A stretch of 64,000 nt of DNA. It comes from Saprospiraceae bacterium. GTDB lineage: Bacteria; Bacteroidota; Bacteroidia; Chitinophagales; Saprospiraceae. Below, in pieces: positions 55,298 through 63,882 of this stretch; within the stretch, counting starts at the first letter, position 1, and each line of letters begins with the position of its first letter. The notes under the pieces were generated by a model that worked only from the letters and a program-made list of their open reading frames with translations, did no database searches and had not been told where the DNA came from. Where the stretch lies: positions 1 through 64,000 of the forward strand of contig JADLHA010000044.1 in the NCBI GenBank assembly GCA_020848995.1, written 5' to 3'. A program made the position numbers and the translations under genes.

Positions 55298-58200
55298 ATG
55301 AAGTGGATGATTAAAATAGCATGGTGCTCGTTGGCTGCGATGCCATTGGTTGCTCAGCCAAAAATCAATGCATCGACATTTGGGGCCCTGGAAGCACGCG
55401 CGCTGGGCCCGGGAACCATGAGCGGCAGGATCACTGCAATTCAGGGGGTTGACAGTACCCCACGCATACTTTACATCGGAACAGCAGGGGGTGGTCTTTG
55501 GAAGACGACCAACGCCTGTGCTTCGTTTAAACCGGTGTTTGACAAGCACTGCCAGTCGATCGGGGCCATTGCCGTCGATCAGCGGCGACCCGACGTGGTG
55601 TATGCCGGTACCGGTGAGAGCAATATGCGCAATTCCGTTTCCATAGGGAACGGCCTGTACAAATCGACGGACGCTGGGGAAAACTGGGTGCGCATCGGAC
55701 TGGATAGCACCGAACACATAGCCAAAATTGTCCTGGATCCCATGCAACCGGACGTCCTGTACGTTGCAGCGCCCGGACCCCTGTTTTCTGACAGTCCGCA
55801 TCGCGGTCTGTATAAATCGACCGATGGCGGAAAGCATTGGCAAAAGATACTCTACATCGACGAGCGGACAGGTTGCGCGGACCTGGCCATCGACCCACGC
55901 AATCCGCAGGTGGTGTTTGCCACTACGTGGACGTTCCGGCGGACGGCTCACTCTTTTCATTCGGGGGGTGCCGGGTCGGCCATTTACAAAAGCGAGGACG
56001 GCGGAGCCCATTGGCGCAAGCTCAGCAAGGGTCTGCCCTCAGGTGAATTCGGGCGCGTAGCCCTTGCTATGGCGCCTTCGCATCCCGAACACTTGTTAGC
56101 CATCGTCGAATCAGAAAACACGGGGCTTTACATCAGCCAGGATGGTGGAGAGCATTGGAAATTCCAGAGCACCACGCTGAACGTCGTATCGCGACCATTT
56201 TACTTTTCAACCCTCGTGGTCGATCCCTTCGACGAGCGCCGGGTATACCGGCCCGCCTTGCAGTTTTCTTACTCCTCAGATGGCGGTTTCTCGTGGACGG
56301 ATGCCAGTTACGATGGAGGCTGGGTTCACTCCGACCATCATGCATTGTGGATCAACCCCCGCAATACAGACCAACTCTATCTGGGGACGGATGGAGGGGT
56401 TTACATCAGCAGCGATCGGGGCGTGAGCTGGATATTCTGCGGCAACCTGCCGGTAGGTCAGTTTTACCGGGCGGCGATAGACCAGCGCGATCCTTTCAGG
56501 ATCTATGGAGGCTTGCAGGACAACGGCTCATGGCTTGGCCCGAGCGCCGCGCCGGGAGGCGTCAGCAACGGCGATTGGAAGTTGTTATTTTGGGGGGACG
56601 GCTTCTGGACGGTGCCGGATCCAAGGGATAGCAACGTCGTTTACGCAGAAAGCCAGGGGGGTAATGCCGTTCGCATCGAGCTCAACGGTTTTAAGTCTTA
56701 CCCCATCCGGCCAATGCGGCAGAAGGGAATGGAAGAGCTGCGATGGAACTGGAATACACCACTGGTTACCGGCGCTGCAAACACAGGCAATCTTTACATC
56801 GGCGCGCAGCACCTGTTCCGCTCCAGGGATCAGGGTCGCAACTGGACGGTAATGTCGCCAGACCTTAGCACAGACGATGACAGCAAACAACGCCAGGACC
56901 AGTCCGGTGGACTGAGTGCCGACAATACCAGCGCTGAGAACCACTGCACCATTTACGCCATCGCCGAATCGCCGTTTGATGAAAGAGAGATCTGGGCAGG
57001 TACCGATGATGGCCGGTTGCAGCGAACGCTGGATGAGGGCGGCTCCTGGGTCGACCTCAGCGGAGCGCTGATCCTGGCTGGCGCTCCTCCGGGAACCTGG
57101 GTGAGTTGGATCGAATTGTCGCGTCACAACCGGAATTTGGCCTGGGTGTGTCTCGACAACCACATGCGTGGGGATCATTCGACCTGGTTATTCAAGACGG
57201 CGGATGGTGGCCAAAACTGGACGCGTGTGCAGAGTCGCGAGTTTACCGGATTTGCGCATCGACTGAAAGAAGACATTGAAAATCCATCGCTCCTGTTTTT
57301 TGGAACCGAGATGGGTCTGTTTGCGAGTGTGGATGCAGGAGCCAGCTGGTTCCGAATGAAAAACAAAATTCCCGAATTCGCACTTGTTCGCGACCTGCAG
57401 ATTGCACAGAAATCGGGTTCATTGGTAGTGGCCACGCATGGCCGCGGCATTTTCGTCATCGACGACATCGGCCCGATGCGCCGAATGACTTTGAACGTCG
57501 CCGCAAAAGAAGTGGTGCTCTTTCCGGTTGAGGAAATGCAACTGGGATCCGGAAGGTTTGGGGGTATGGTCACTGCGGGCAATGTTTGGAATGCTCCCAA
57601 CCCGGAACCGCTGCCATCTTTTGATTACTATTTGCGGGAACGCGTCATGGGAAGTGCGGTTCAGGCAGACATCGTCGATATGGCTGGAGCTTTGGTACGT
57701 TCACTCACACCCACAAACCGCAAGGGAATCAACCGGGTGAGTTGGAATTTCCGCATGAAGCCCGGCCGCGTTGCAGAGGGGAGCACCAAGATCGACTACG
57801 CGGCATTTTCAGCCCCCATGGTGCTTCCCGGCAATTACGTTTTCGTCTTGCGGATTGGTGAAAGGGAGTATCGCGACACCTTTTCCCTGGTGCACAGGGA
57901 CCGACCTGGTTTTACCCTGTCCGACCGCGAGGCACAGCATCGCATCGCCATGCGCTACTATGCCATGCAGGAGGCGCTGGCAACAACGGTGGGGCGCATA
58001 AACGATCGACAGGAAGAGCTGCGTCAGCTCATCGGGAGCTTGTCTTCTGCGAGAGACCGAAGCAAACTCGAAGGATATGTCGACGAGTTGGAGCAACACC
58101 GCTCCAGTTTGCTCTCTATCCGCTACCGCTCCATATTTGCCGAAGAACAACAGCTGCGGGAGCGCATTTCAGAAGCCTATTTCCAGGCAATTGCATCGGA

Positions 58201-58351
58201 AACACCGCCCTCCAATGTTTTGGTTGAGCGGGCCGGATTGCTCGAGGCCGACGTTGCTAAGGCTGAACAAACGACTGTTAGCATCTTTGCAAAATACGAA
58301 AAGGACTTCACCCGCATCCAAAAGAAGAATATGCCAAGACCCCGTCCCTGA
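55298..58351 (+). CDS. Secreted BNR / sortilin-like propeller protein
   Basis: 1017 residues from ATG 55298 (a GTG precedes it directly). Signal peptide (MKWMIKIAWCSLAAMPLVAQ). At least nine Asp-box motifs spread over residues 90-700 (STDAGENWVRI, STDGGKHWQKI, SEDGGAHWRKL, SQDGGEHWKF, SSDRGVSWIF, SRDQGRNWTV, TLDEGGSWVDL, TADGGQNWTRV, SVDAGASWFRM) indicate one or two beta-propellers as in the group usually called WD40/YVTN/BNR-repeat glycosyl hydrolase. A beta sandwich and a charged coiled coil (about 885-960) close the protein. No T9SS sorting domain is visible, so it may stay in the periplasm. Enzymatic activity is unproven. Confidence 0.88.
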   Translation: MKWMIKIAWCSLAAMPLVAQPKINASTFGALEARALGPGTMSGRITAIQGVDSTPRILYIGTAGGGLWKTTNACASFKPVFDKHCQSIGAIAVDQRRPDVVYAGTGESNMRNSVSIGNGLYKSTDAGENWVRIGLDSTEHIAKIVLDPMQPDVLYVAAPGPLFSDSPHRGLYKSTDGGKHWQKILYIDERTGCADLAIDPRNPQVVFATTWTFRRTAHSFHSGGAGSAIYKSEDGGAHWRKLSKGLPSGEFGRVALAMAPSHPEHLLAIVESENTGLYISQDGGEHWKFQSTTLNVVSRPFYFSTLVVDPFDERRVYRPALQFSYSSDGGFSWTDASYDGGWVHSDHHALWINPRNTDQLYLGTDGGVYISSDRGVSWIFCGNLPVGQFYRAAIDQRDPFRIYGGLQDNGSWLGPSAAPGGVSNGDWKLLFWGDGFWTVPDPRDSNVVYAESQGGNAVRIELNGFKSYPIRPMRQKGMEELRWNWNTPLVTGAANTGNLYIGAQHLFRSRDQGRNWTVMSPDLSTDDDSKQRQDQSGGLSADNTSAENHCTIYAIAESPFDEREIWAGTDDGRLQRTLDEGGSWVDLSGALILAGAPPGTWVSWIELSRHNRNLAWVCLDNHMRGDHSTWLFKTADGGQNWTRVQSREFTGFAHRLKEDIENPSLLFFGTEMGLFASVDAGASWFRMKNKIPEFALVRDLQIAQKSGSLVVATHGRGIFVIDDIGPMRRMTLNVAAKEVVLFPVEEMQLGSGRFGGMVTAGNVWNAPNPEPLPSFDYYLRERVMGSAVQADIVDMAGALVRSLTPTNRKGINRVSWNFRMKPGRVAEGSTKIDYAAFSAPMVLPGNYVFVLRIGEREYRDTFSLVHRDRPGFTLSDREAQHRIAMRYYAMQEALATTVGRINDRQEELRQLIGSLSSARDRSKLEGYVDELEQHRSSLLSIRYRSIFAEEQQLRERISEAYFQAIASETPPSNVLVERAGLLEADVAKAEQTTVSIFAKYEKDFTRIQKKNMPRPRP

Positions 58352-58658
58352 ATCGTGTTGAATGCATCATCTGGATGCATAATTCATAAGGTGGATGAGC
58401 GCCAGTAAACATTCTGGATCTCTAATTCAGATGAGATTGCTTTTTGGCCGTCGTGTAATTTTTCCACTGCCTTTTCATCGCATTTTTTTGAAGGGAATCC
58501 CATTGCACATTTCAACATCATTACAATGGGATCGCGACATTAGGCGATCCAATTTTATAGGACACTTCACGGGCGTTCCAAACAGCGTCATACGGTCAAC
58601 AGCGCGGAGCAGGGGGGCTATAGCCCTTATCATTCCGGCATCACAATGAAGTTTTGAT
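58352..58658. other. Convergent intergenic region with two overlapping hairpins
   Basis: 307 bases without a credible gene. ATCCCATTG (58497-58505) pairs with CAATGGGAT (58524-58532), and GGATCGC (58529-58535) pairs with GCGATCC (58544-58550). The two stems share GGAT and exclude each other. The second, followed by AATTTTAT, may serve as a terminator of the BNR gene. Confidence 0.5.
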
Positions 58659-59447
58659 TCAGAGACAGCGGGTGCGTCCTCCGTCAACCGGAAGGTTGAT
58701 CCCGGTGATGTAGGCGGCCATCGGGCTTGCGAGGAAGACAACGGCGTTTGCGATCTCATCGGGCGTTGCAAAGCGGCGGGCGGGAATGACGTTCAGCATT
58801 TCGTCGCGAATGACTTCAACGGGGACGCCGCGTTTTTTAGACTCGGCGGCGGTGAGATTTGCCAAACGGTCCGTTAGGGTGGCTCCTGGCAGGACGTTGT
58901 TGACCGTAATGCCCTGACCTGCCAGCTCCCCGGCAAGGGTCTTTGCCCAATTGGCTACGGCGGCGCGAATCGCATTAGACACCCCCAGGTTCTCGAGGGG
59001 TTGCTTCACCGAAGTGGACAAAATGTTGATGATCCGCCCATAATTGGCGGCAACCATGGTAGGCACGCATTGCTGAACGAGGACCTGGCCACTCACCAGG
59101 TGTTGGCGGAATGCTGATTCAAAAGCATCGCCGCGGGCTTGCAGGATGGCGCCTCCTGCCGGACCTCCCGTATTGTTGACCAGGATGTGGATGGCATGCT
59201 CTAACACGAGGGGAGTCAGCTTTTTTTCGAGGTCGAGCGGATTCCCCATATCGGCCACCAGGTATTGGTGTTTTTGCCCGTGTGTGCCGGACAGATGACC
59301 TATGAGCCGCTCGAGTTCTGCACCATCCCGGGCAAGGGCAACTACGGAGGCTCCCGCCCGGGCTAAAACGGTCGCACTGGCACGCCCGATGCCCCGGCTG
59401 GCACCGCATACCAGGGCGGTATATCCCGTTAGGTCGATGGAGATCAT
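58659..59447 (-). CDS. SDR family oxidoreductase lacking the Tyr/Lys pair
   Basis: 262 residues of a short-chain dehydrogenase fold. The cofactor motif GASRGIGRA lies at 16-24 and VNNTGGP at about 90-96. The catalytic YxxxK is missing: after the catalytic Ser region (NILSTSVKQPLENLG) the sequence reads SNAIRAA where Tyr and Lys are expected. This variation is known from a BKR-like SDR subgroup. The C-terminal AAYITGINLPVDGG is normal. The ATG overlaps the stop of the preceding gene (TGATG), so translation is coupled to the T9SS cargo gene. Reaction unknown. Confidence 0.88.
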   Translation of the reverse strand: MISIDLTGYTALVCGASRGIGRASATVLARAGASVVALARDGAELERLIGHLSGTHGQKHQYLVADMGNPLDLEKKLTPLVLEHAIHILVNNTGGPAGGAILQARGDAFESAFRQHLVSGQVLVQQCVPTMVAANYGRIINILSTSVKQPLENLGVSNAIRAAVANWAKTLAGELAGQGITVNNVLPGATLTDRLANLTAAESKKRGVPVEVIRDEMLNVIPARRFATPDEIANAVVFLASPMAAYITGINLPVDGGRTRCL

Positions 59448-60844
59448 CAGTCGAGCAGGTTAAAGGTTCCTTTATAGGTCCGGGTCACCGGCAATTCGCA
59501 ATCCTGGTAAGTCGCCTTGCAGCGATAGAGGTACCCGTCGGCAGGGGCTTCACTTGGGGGGGGCTGCCATTGAGCAGCGGGGTCGCGGGTAAAAAAAAGT
59601 TCTCGGCCCCACCGGTTGTATACTGCCCATTCCATGGATTGGAGCCGGCTTTGACGGATGGTTGGAACAAAAGGCCTAAATACCTGGTTTTCGGGTTGCC
59701 CGCTTCTAAGAACCACATTGGGGAACTGCACCAGGTCGCCCACCGATTTGCGGCTGGGAACGATCGCTTTACTCTTTTCGATGATCTTGCATGCGGTTTT
59801 GGCCACAACGCGGTAATTGCCGGGCTGAGTGATCGAAGCGGTAGGTCCCGTTTGCTGATTGCTCCACACCAGGTCGAAACAATCGCCGTTGCACAATGCT
59901 TTGAGCAAAAGGGTGTCGCCGGTGCACAGGCTGTCTGCACTGAGAATTTTAATGTTGACTTCCGGAAAAAACTCGATGGCCACGCTATCCCGCAACAGGG
60001 TATTGCAGGCATCATCCAGGCGGATTTCGACCCAGACCAGGGCTTGGTTGATGAAGGAAGTTTCGGGGCCGGTGGATCCGGTACTCCAAAGGATGTTGGC
60101 CTTAGCGTATTGGTCGGGAACGCGCAGCGTTTTGATGGAGTCCGGGCACACGGTCAACTGCGCGGGCAGGAAGTCGTCAGGAGGAGCACCCTGGGTCTGT
60201 ACCATTTCAAAATCGTCGACCAGGTAGTAAAACAATTCGCCGGAGGGGTTGGCTGGCCGGCTTGCACCGATGAAGCTCGTATCGCCTTTCTCAACGGGTT
60301 TGAAACGACCGACCACGAAATGGTCTTCTCCACCACATGCCGTGTATTCAAATTGGAGGGGAAGGTAGTTGTCAGGTCCAATGAATAGACCATCCGGGCT
60401 CACGTAATTTGGCATGAGTTGTCGCAGCGGTTCGGTCTGAAGGTAGATGGGTTCGCCCTGGAGTATGTACACGCCAAATTCGTCGAGGGCATAAAGTGGG
60501 TAACGTCGGTCGCTTTTGATCCAGAAGCTGAAGCGGTAGCGTGCCCCCCTTTCCAAGGGTGTGGTAAAGTGGTTTGCTAAATACTCAAACTTCTTAAAAC
60601 CGCAGAAAAAACCGCCGTGTCGCTTCCCCGACCGGGGTTGAACGGAATAGAAATCCGGTGAGCCAAAGCTGGCAGATACCCAGTCGGCCGGGATATTCGC
60701 ACCCTGTCCGATGCCGAGTTCCACGAACCCGTTTGCATCACAAGCGGCACACTGCTCAAAGCCCGGGTTGGGAATGAGGTTTTGACCTGCCAGATGAAAG
60801 ACCGGCAGCATGAGAACCCAGACAAATGGAATGCGGCAACCCAT
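59447..60844 (-). CDS. T9SS type B cargo protein (gliding-motility-associated C-terminal domain)
   Basis: 465 residues from ATG 60844, starting a signal peptide (GCRIPFVWVLMLPVFHLAGQ). The frame upstream (to 60922) is without signal and unlikely. Residues about 22-200 look like a carbohydrate-binding jellyroll: LIPNPGFEQCAACDANGFVE, a common opening of such domains in Bacteroidota. A middle beta part has cysteine pairs. The C-terminal 90 residues resemble the CHU_C/type B sorting domain (WAVYNRWGRELFFTRDPAAQW, ADGYLYRCKATYQDC). It should be exported by T9SS and attached to the surface. Its stop is coupled to the SDR gene. Confidence 0.85.
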   Translation of the reverse strand: MGCRIPFVWVLMLPVFHLAGQNLIPNPGFEQCAACDANGFVELGIGQGANIPADWVSASFGSPDFYSVQPRSGKRHGGFFCGFKKFEYLANHFTTPLERGARYRFSFWIKSDRRYPLYALDEFGVYILQGEPIYLQTEPLRQLMPNYVSPDGLFIGPDNYLPLQFEYTACGGEDHFVVGRFKPVEKGDTSFIGASRPANPSGELFYYLVDDFEMVQTQGAPPDDFLPAQLTVCPDSIKTLRVPDQYAKANILWSTGSTGPETSFINQALVWVEIRLDDACNTLLRDSVAIEFFPEVNIKILSADSLCTGDTLLLKALCNGDCFDLVWSNQQTGPTASITQPGNYRVVAKTACKIIEKSKAIVPSRKSVGDLVQFPNVVLRSGQPENQVFRPFVPTIRQSRLQSMEWAVYNRWGRELFFTRDPAAQWQPPPSEAPADGYLYRCKATYQDCELPVTRTYKGTFNLLD

Positions 60845-60922
60845 AGCTTGGTGCGAAGTTAGCGCATTTGTGCATGGGTGCAAGGCAAGGCTACCGGGAG
60901 GGCAAAGCGTGTAATGGAGCAT

Positions 60923-60953
60923 AAAAAACCCGGCGCGTTGGGACGGGCCGGGG
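60923..60953 (-). terminator. Intrinsic terminator of rpsF-rpsR-rplI
   Basis: Minus strand CCCGGC, loop, GCCGGG followed by TTTTTTAT. It is about 30 bases after the rplI stop codon. Confidence 0.85.
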
Positions 60954-60984
60954 AGTACATTACCTATTACTCAATCACCATTTA

Positions 60985-61428
60985 TCATTCTGCAACGACT
61001 TCCAGATTCAGTTTGCACTGAACGTCTTTGTGGAAGTCAATCGTAGCGGTAAAGTTACCAGTAGTTTTGATTTCTTCGTCGAGGTGAATTTTTTTGCGTT
61101 CTACATCATACCCCTGCTCTTTGAGGGCATGGGCGATCTGGATGTTGGTCACACTGCCAAAGATCTTGTCGGTAGCACCGACTTTGGCTCCGATTTTGAG
61201 CACCACGTCTTTGAGCTGATCGGCGAGTTGGCGATACTCGTTGACTTTCTTGTTTTCGCGCGCTTCCTCCTGTCGCTTCATTTCGGCGAGGCGGCGAAGG
61301 TTGCTGTCGTTTGCCAGCAGGGCTATGCCTTGAGGGATGAGGTAATTTCTTCCGTAGCCCGGTTTTACTTTGACGACCTCGTGCTTCTCGCCCAGGTTGT
61401 CCATGTCTTTGAGTAAGATGATCTGCAT
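60985..61428 (-). CDS. rplI: 50S ribosomal protein L9
   Basis: 147 residues. The N-domain opening QIILLKDMDNLGEKHEVVKV and KPGYGRNYLIPQGIALLA is the L9 signature; a long central helix and the C-domain (GATDKIFGSVTNIQIAHAL) follow. It sits at the L1 stalk base of the ribosome. Third gene of the operon, 16 bases after rpsR. Confidence 0.97.
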   Translation of the reverse strand: MQIILLKDMDNLGEKHEVVKVKPGYGRNYLIPQGIALLANDSNLRRLAEMKRQEEARENKKVNEYRQLADQLKDVVLKIGAKVGATDKIFGSVTNIQIAHALKEQGYDVERKKIHLDEEIKTTGNFTATIDFHKDVQCKLNLEVVAE

Positions 61429-61444
61429 GGGTATGCGATTGATG

Positions 61445-61714
61445 TTACGGTTTCAACAAATCAGTAACGTAGGGAAGGATCGCCAGATGGCGGGCACGTT
61501 TGACGGCAGTGGCCACCCTCCGCTGGTATTTCAGCGAGTTGCCCGTGATCCGTCGTGGCAGCAGCTTTCCCTGTTCATTTACAAACTGCGTAAGAAATGC
61601 ATCGTCTTTGTAGTCGATGTACTTGAGTCCAAACTTTTTGAACCGGCAGTATTTGGTTTTGCGCTGCCCGATCGAAGGATTGCTCAAAAACTTTATTTCG
61701 TCTTGTGTTGCCAT
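61445..61714 (-). CDS. rpsR: 30S ribosomal protein S18
   Basis: 89 residues with the family core KYCRFKKFGLKYIDYKDD, FVNEQGKLLPRRITGNSLKYQRRVATAVKRARHLAILPY (landmarks at residues 20-85). It binds 16S rRNA together with S6, encoded 21 bases upstream. Confidence 0.97.
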   Translation of the reverse strand: MATQDEIKFLSNPSIGQRKTKYCRFKKFGLKYIDYKDDAFLTQFVNEQGKLLPRRITGNSLKYQRRVATAVKRARHLAILPYVTDLLKP

Positions 61715-61735
61715 GTTGTTTTACTTGTTGGGTGA

Positions 61736-62179
61736 TTATTCTTCTTCCGAAGCGGCGACCTCCGGAACGACTACGGGAGGGGGTGCGGGCACGGGAGCAG
61801 GCGGTCGGGAAACGGCCTCTACCGGCTTTTCTTTGCGGCTTTTGCGGCCGATTTTGCCAGCCCTCTTGTCTTCGTTGTACTTGACCCCATATTTGTCGAG
61901 CTTGACGGTAAGGAAACGCAGGATGCGGTCGTCGCGTTTCATGGCCAGTTCTACTTTGGAGATCATGGCAGGAGATTCGGCAGAGAATTCGACGCAGTAA
62001 TACACTCCGGTATTCCGCTTGTTGATGGGGTAGGCGAGTTGGCGCAAGCCCATTTCGTCGATGTGGACGATTTTGGCCCCCTCCGAACTCAGCATATCGC
62101 TGAATGCTTTTGCTGTCGATTGTACCTCATCGCCCGACAGCACTGGATCTACGATGAAGCTCACTTCAAAATGACGCAT
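61736..62179 (-). CDS. rpsF: 30S ribosomal protein S6 with long C-terminal tail
   Basis: 147 residues from ATG 62179 (MRHFEVSFIVDPVL). The upstream in-frame ATG at 62239 would lie before the promoter boxes. The ferredoxin-like fold (about 1-100) shows VHIDEMGLRQLAYPINKRNTG and LRFLTVKLDKYG. After it come a basic stretch and a Pro/Val/Ala/Glu-rich tail (PAPVPAPPPVVVPE...SEEE) of about 30 residues, an unstructured addition not found in the E. coli protein. First gene of the operon. Confidence 0.95.
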   Translation of the reverse strand: MRHFEVSFIVDPVLSGDEVQSTAKAFSDMLSSEGAKIVHIDEMGLRQLAYPINKRNTGVYYCVEFSAESPAMISKVELAMKRDDRILRFLTVKLDKYGVKYNEDKRAGKIGRKSRKEKPVEAVSRPPAPVPAPPPVVVPEVAASEEE

Positions 62180-62208
62180 AAACGGATGTAAAGAAATTTT
62201 AAGGGCTG

Positions 62209-62239
62209 CAAAGGTAAGCACTTTTATTTTGTTGCCCAA
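62209..62239 (-). promoter_or_regulatory. Predicted promoter of rpsF-rpsR-rplI
   Basis: Minus strand TTG (62239-62237), 20 bases, TACCTTTG (62216-62209). Both boxes match the Bacteroidota consensus. Confidence 0.65.
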
Positions 62240-62255
62240 AAGAAGTCCTGTTTTT

Positions 62256-63740
62256 TCAGATTTTGCTGCAAGTCAGGGCATTTTGCAGCACGTCGAGGCA
62301 GGTTTTGATGGTTGAAAGGTGGGTCCGGAAGCTTAAAACGGCGAGGCGGATCCAAAATTGGCCATCGAGGGTGGTCGAGGATAGGAAAACGCGGCCGTCA
62401 TCGACCACCCGGTCGAGCAGAGCTTGGGTGGCTGCGTCGGCGTCTTGGCCCGGCGGGGCCCATCGGAAGATGCATATCGAGGTATCCGGGTAGGGGCCGG
62501 TCACAAACCCCATGGCCTGTACCCGATGGTAGAAATACCTGCACAGCAGGATTTTTTCGTCGAGGTTGGCGACAAAGGGAGCCAGGCCGTACAACCTCAG
62601 CGGCAACCAAAGCCTGAGGCCGCGAAAGTGTTTCGTCATTTCCGGCGAGAGGTCTGCTGGGCTGAGTTCCTCCTGGGCGGCAAAGGCATCCTGCATGTAA
62701 GCTGCGCGGTAGTAGTGCGCCTTATACTGAGATGCCACGTCGCGGATGAGCACCGCACCGAGCCCGTAGGGGAGGAAAAGTCCCTTGTGCGGGTCGATGG
62801 CCACGCTGTCGGAGCGGGAAATCCCCCGGTAGGCGTCCCTGACCATTTTGCCGTTGGGGTAAGACAGGCGACTCAATGCAAAAAAACCACCGTAGGCAGC
62901 ATCGACGTGAAACCACATGCCGTTTGACCCACAACAGTCTGCGATAGCATCCATCGGATCGATGGAACCTGTGTCGGTGGTTCCGGCAGACGCTACGGCC
63001 AGAAAGGGGTGGAATCCCGTTGCCCGGTCCTGTGCAACCTGAGTTTGCAGCGCTTCCGGGTCCATTCGAAAATGGGAGTCGGTGGGGATGGTCCGGATCC
63101 TTACCGAGGAAAGTCCGGCGATCCGGATGGCTTTGTGAACGCAGTGGTGCACCTGGGCGGTAAGGTAAATGCAGCTTTGGGACAGGTCGGCTGCCTGGAG
63201 GCCATGGGCTTCCCGGGCCGTCACCAGGGCGATGAGGTTGGCCACGGAACCCCCGCTGGTCAGGTTGCCAAGACTGCCGGCCGGGTAAGCCATCATCCTG
63301 CAAAGCCATCTCAGCAGTTCGTTTTCGATCTTGACCGCACCGGGGCCTCCATAATAGACTCCTGCGTACTGATTGTAAACAGCCGCCAGGAAATCGCCCA
63401 TGGCTCCGGCGAAGATGCCTCCCCCGGGAATATAGGCCAGGTGCCCTCCGGATGCAGGGTTGAGTCCCCTGTTGAGCATGCCCTCCCTCAATTCGGCAAG
63501 GACCTCGTCGAGTGGAACCGGGCCTGGAATTTGACGCAACGACTCCAGGACACCGCCCATGGGACCCGCTTTTCGGTAGGCCTTTCCGCCTTCCAACCCC
63601 CCGATGAAGGCATCGGTTTCGCGCTGCAACTGTGCCATCCATTCAGCACGCTGTCGTGCATCCGGCTCCAGAAGCCTCGCTTCGGGCTCCAGCGCGGCAA
63701 GCTCTTGCTCCAGAAGGGGGAGTTTGTCATCCTGGGTCAT
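62256..63740 (-). CDS. Pyridoxal-dependent decarboxylase (aromatic L-amino acid decarboxylase-like)
   Basis: 494 residues of fold type I, group II decarboxylases. ATG 63740 is used; the frame opens three codons earlier at GTG. Visible signs are GNLTSGGSVANLIALVTARE (PLP phosphate site, about 165-185), AQVHHCVHKA with the ring-stacking His, the WFHVDAAYGGFFALS Asp, and SVAIDPHKGLFLPYG with the PLP lysine (about 323). The likely reaction is removal of the carboxyl group from tryptophan, tyrosine, DOPA or glutamate-like substrates. Which one is not visible. It is not linked to other pathway genes. Confidence 0.93.
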   Translation of the reverse strand: MTQDDKLPLLEQELAALEPEARLLEPDARQRAEWMAQLQRETDAFIGGLEGGKAYRKAGPMGGVLESLRQIPGPVPLDEVLAELREGMLNRGLNPASGGHLAYIPGGGIFAGAMGDFLAAVYNQYAGVYYGGPGAVKIENELLRWLCRMMAYPAGSLGNLTSGGSVANLIALVTAREAHGLQAADLSQSCIYLTAQVHHCVHKAIRIAGLSSVRIRTIPTDSHFRMDPEALQTQVAQDRATGFHPFLAVASAGTTDTGSIDPMDAIADCCGSNGMWFHVDAAYGGFFALSRLSYPNGKMVRDAYRGISRSDSVAIDPHKGLFLPYGLGAVLIRDVASQYKAHYYRAAYMQDAFAAQEELSPADLSPEMTKHFRGLRLWLPLRLYGLAPFVANLDEKILLCRYFYHRVQAMGFVTGPYPDTSICIFRWAPPGQDADAATQALLDRVVDDGRVFLSSTTLDGQFWIRLAVLSFRTHLSTIKTCLDVLQNALTCSKI

Positions 63741-63842
63741 GTCGTTCACTTATTAACGTCTTTAAAATAATTGTAAAAGAAATGTAAAAAACCATTAGCA
63801 GAATGCGCAGTTCATGTAAAACTCCGTATTTTTCGAATCTGC

Positions 63843-63873
63843 AAGAAAGGTGACGGGGTTCACCCTTTCTCCT
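63843..63873 (-). terminator. Terminator-like hairpin behind the partial gene at the window edge
   Basis: Minus strand AGAAAGGGTGA, short loop, TCACCTTTCTT; one C is bulged. It begins ten or so bases after the stop of the presumed gene at 63883-64000. Confidence 0.4.
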
Positions 63874-63882
63874 GAAACGTGT

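Noticed and set aside
58395..58649. 84-codon plus-strand frame behind the BNR gene
   Set aside because: No homology signs, spans two hairpins, and ends in a convergent gap; taken as non-coding.
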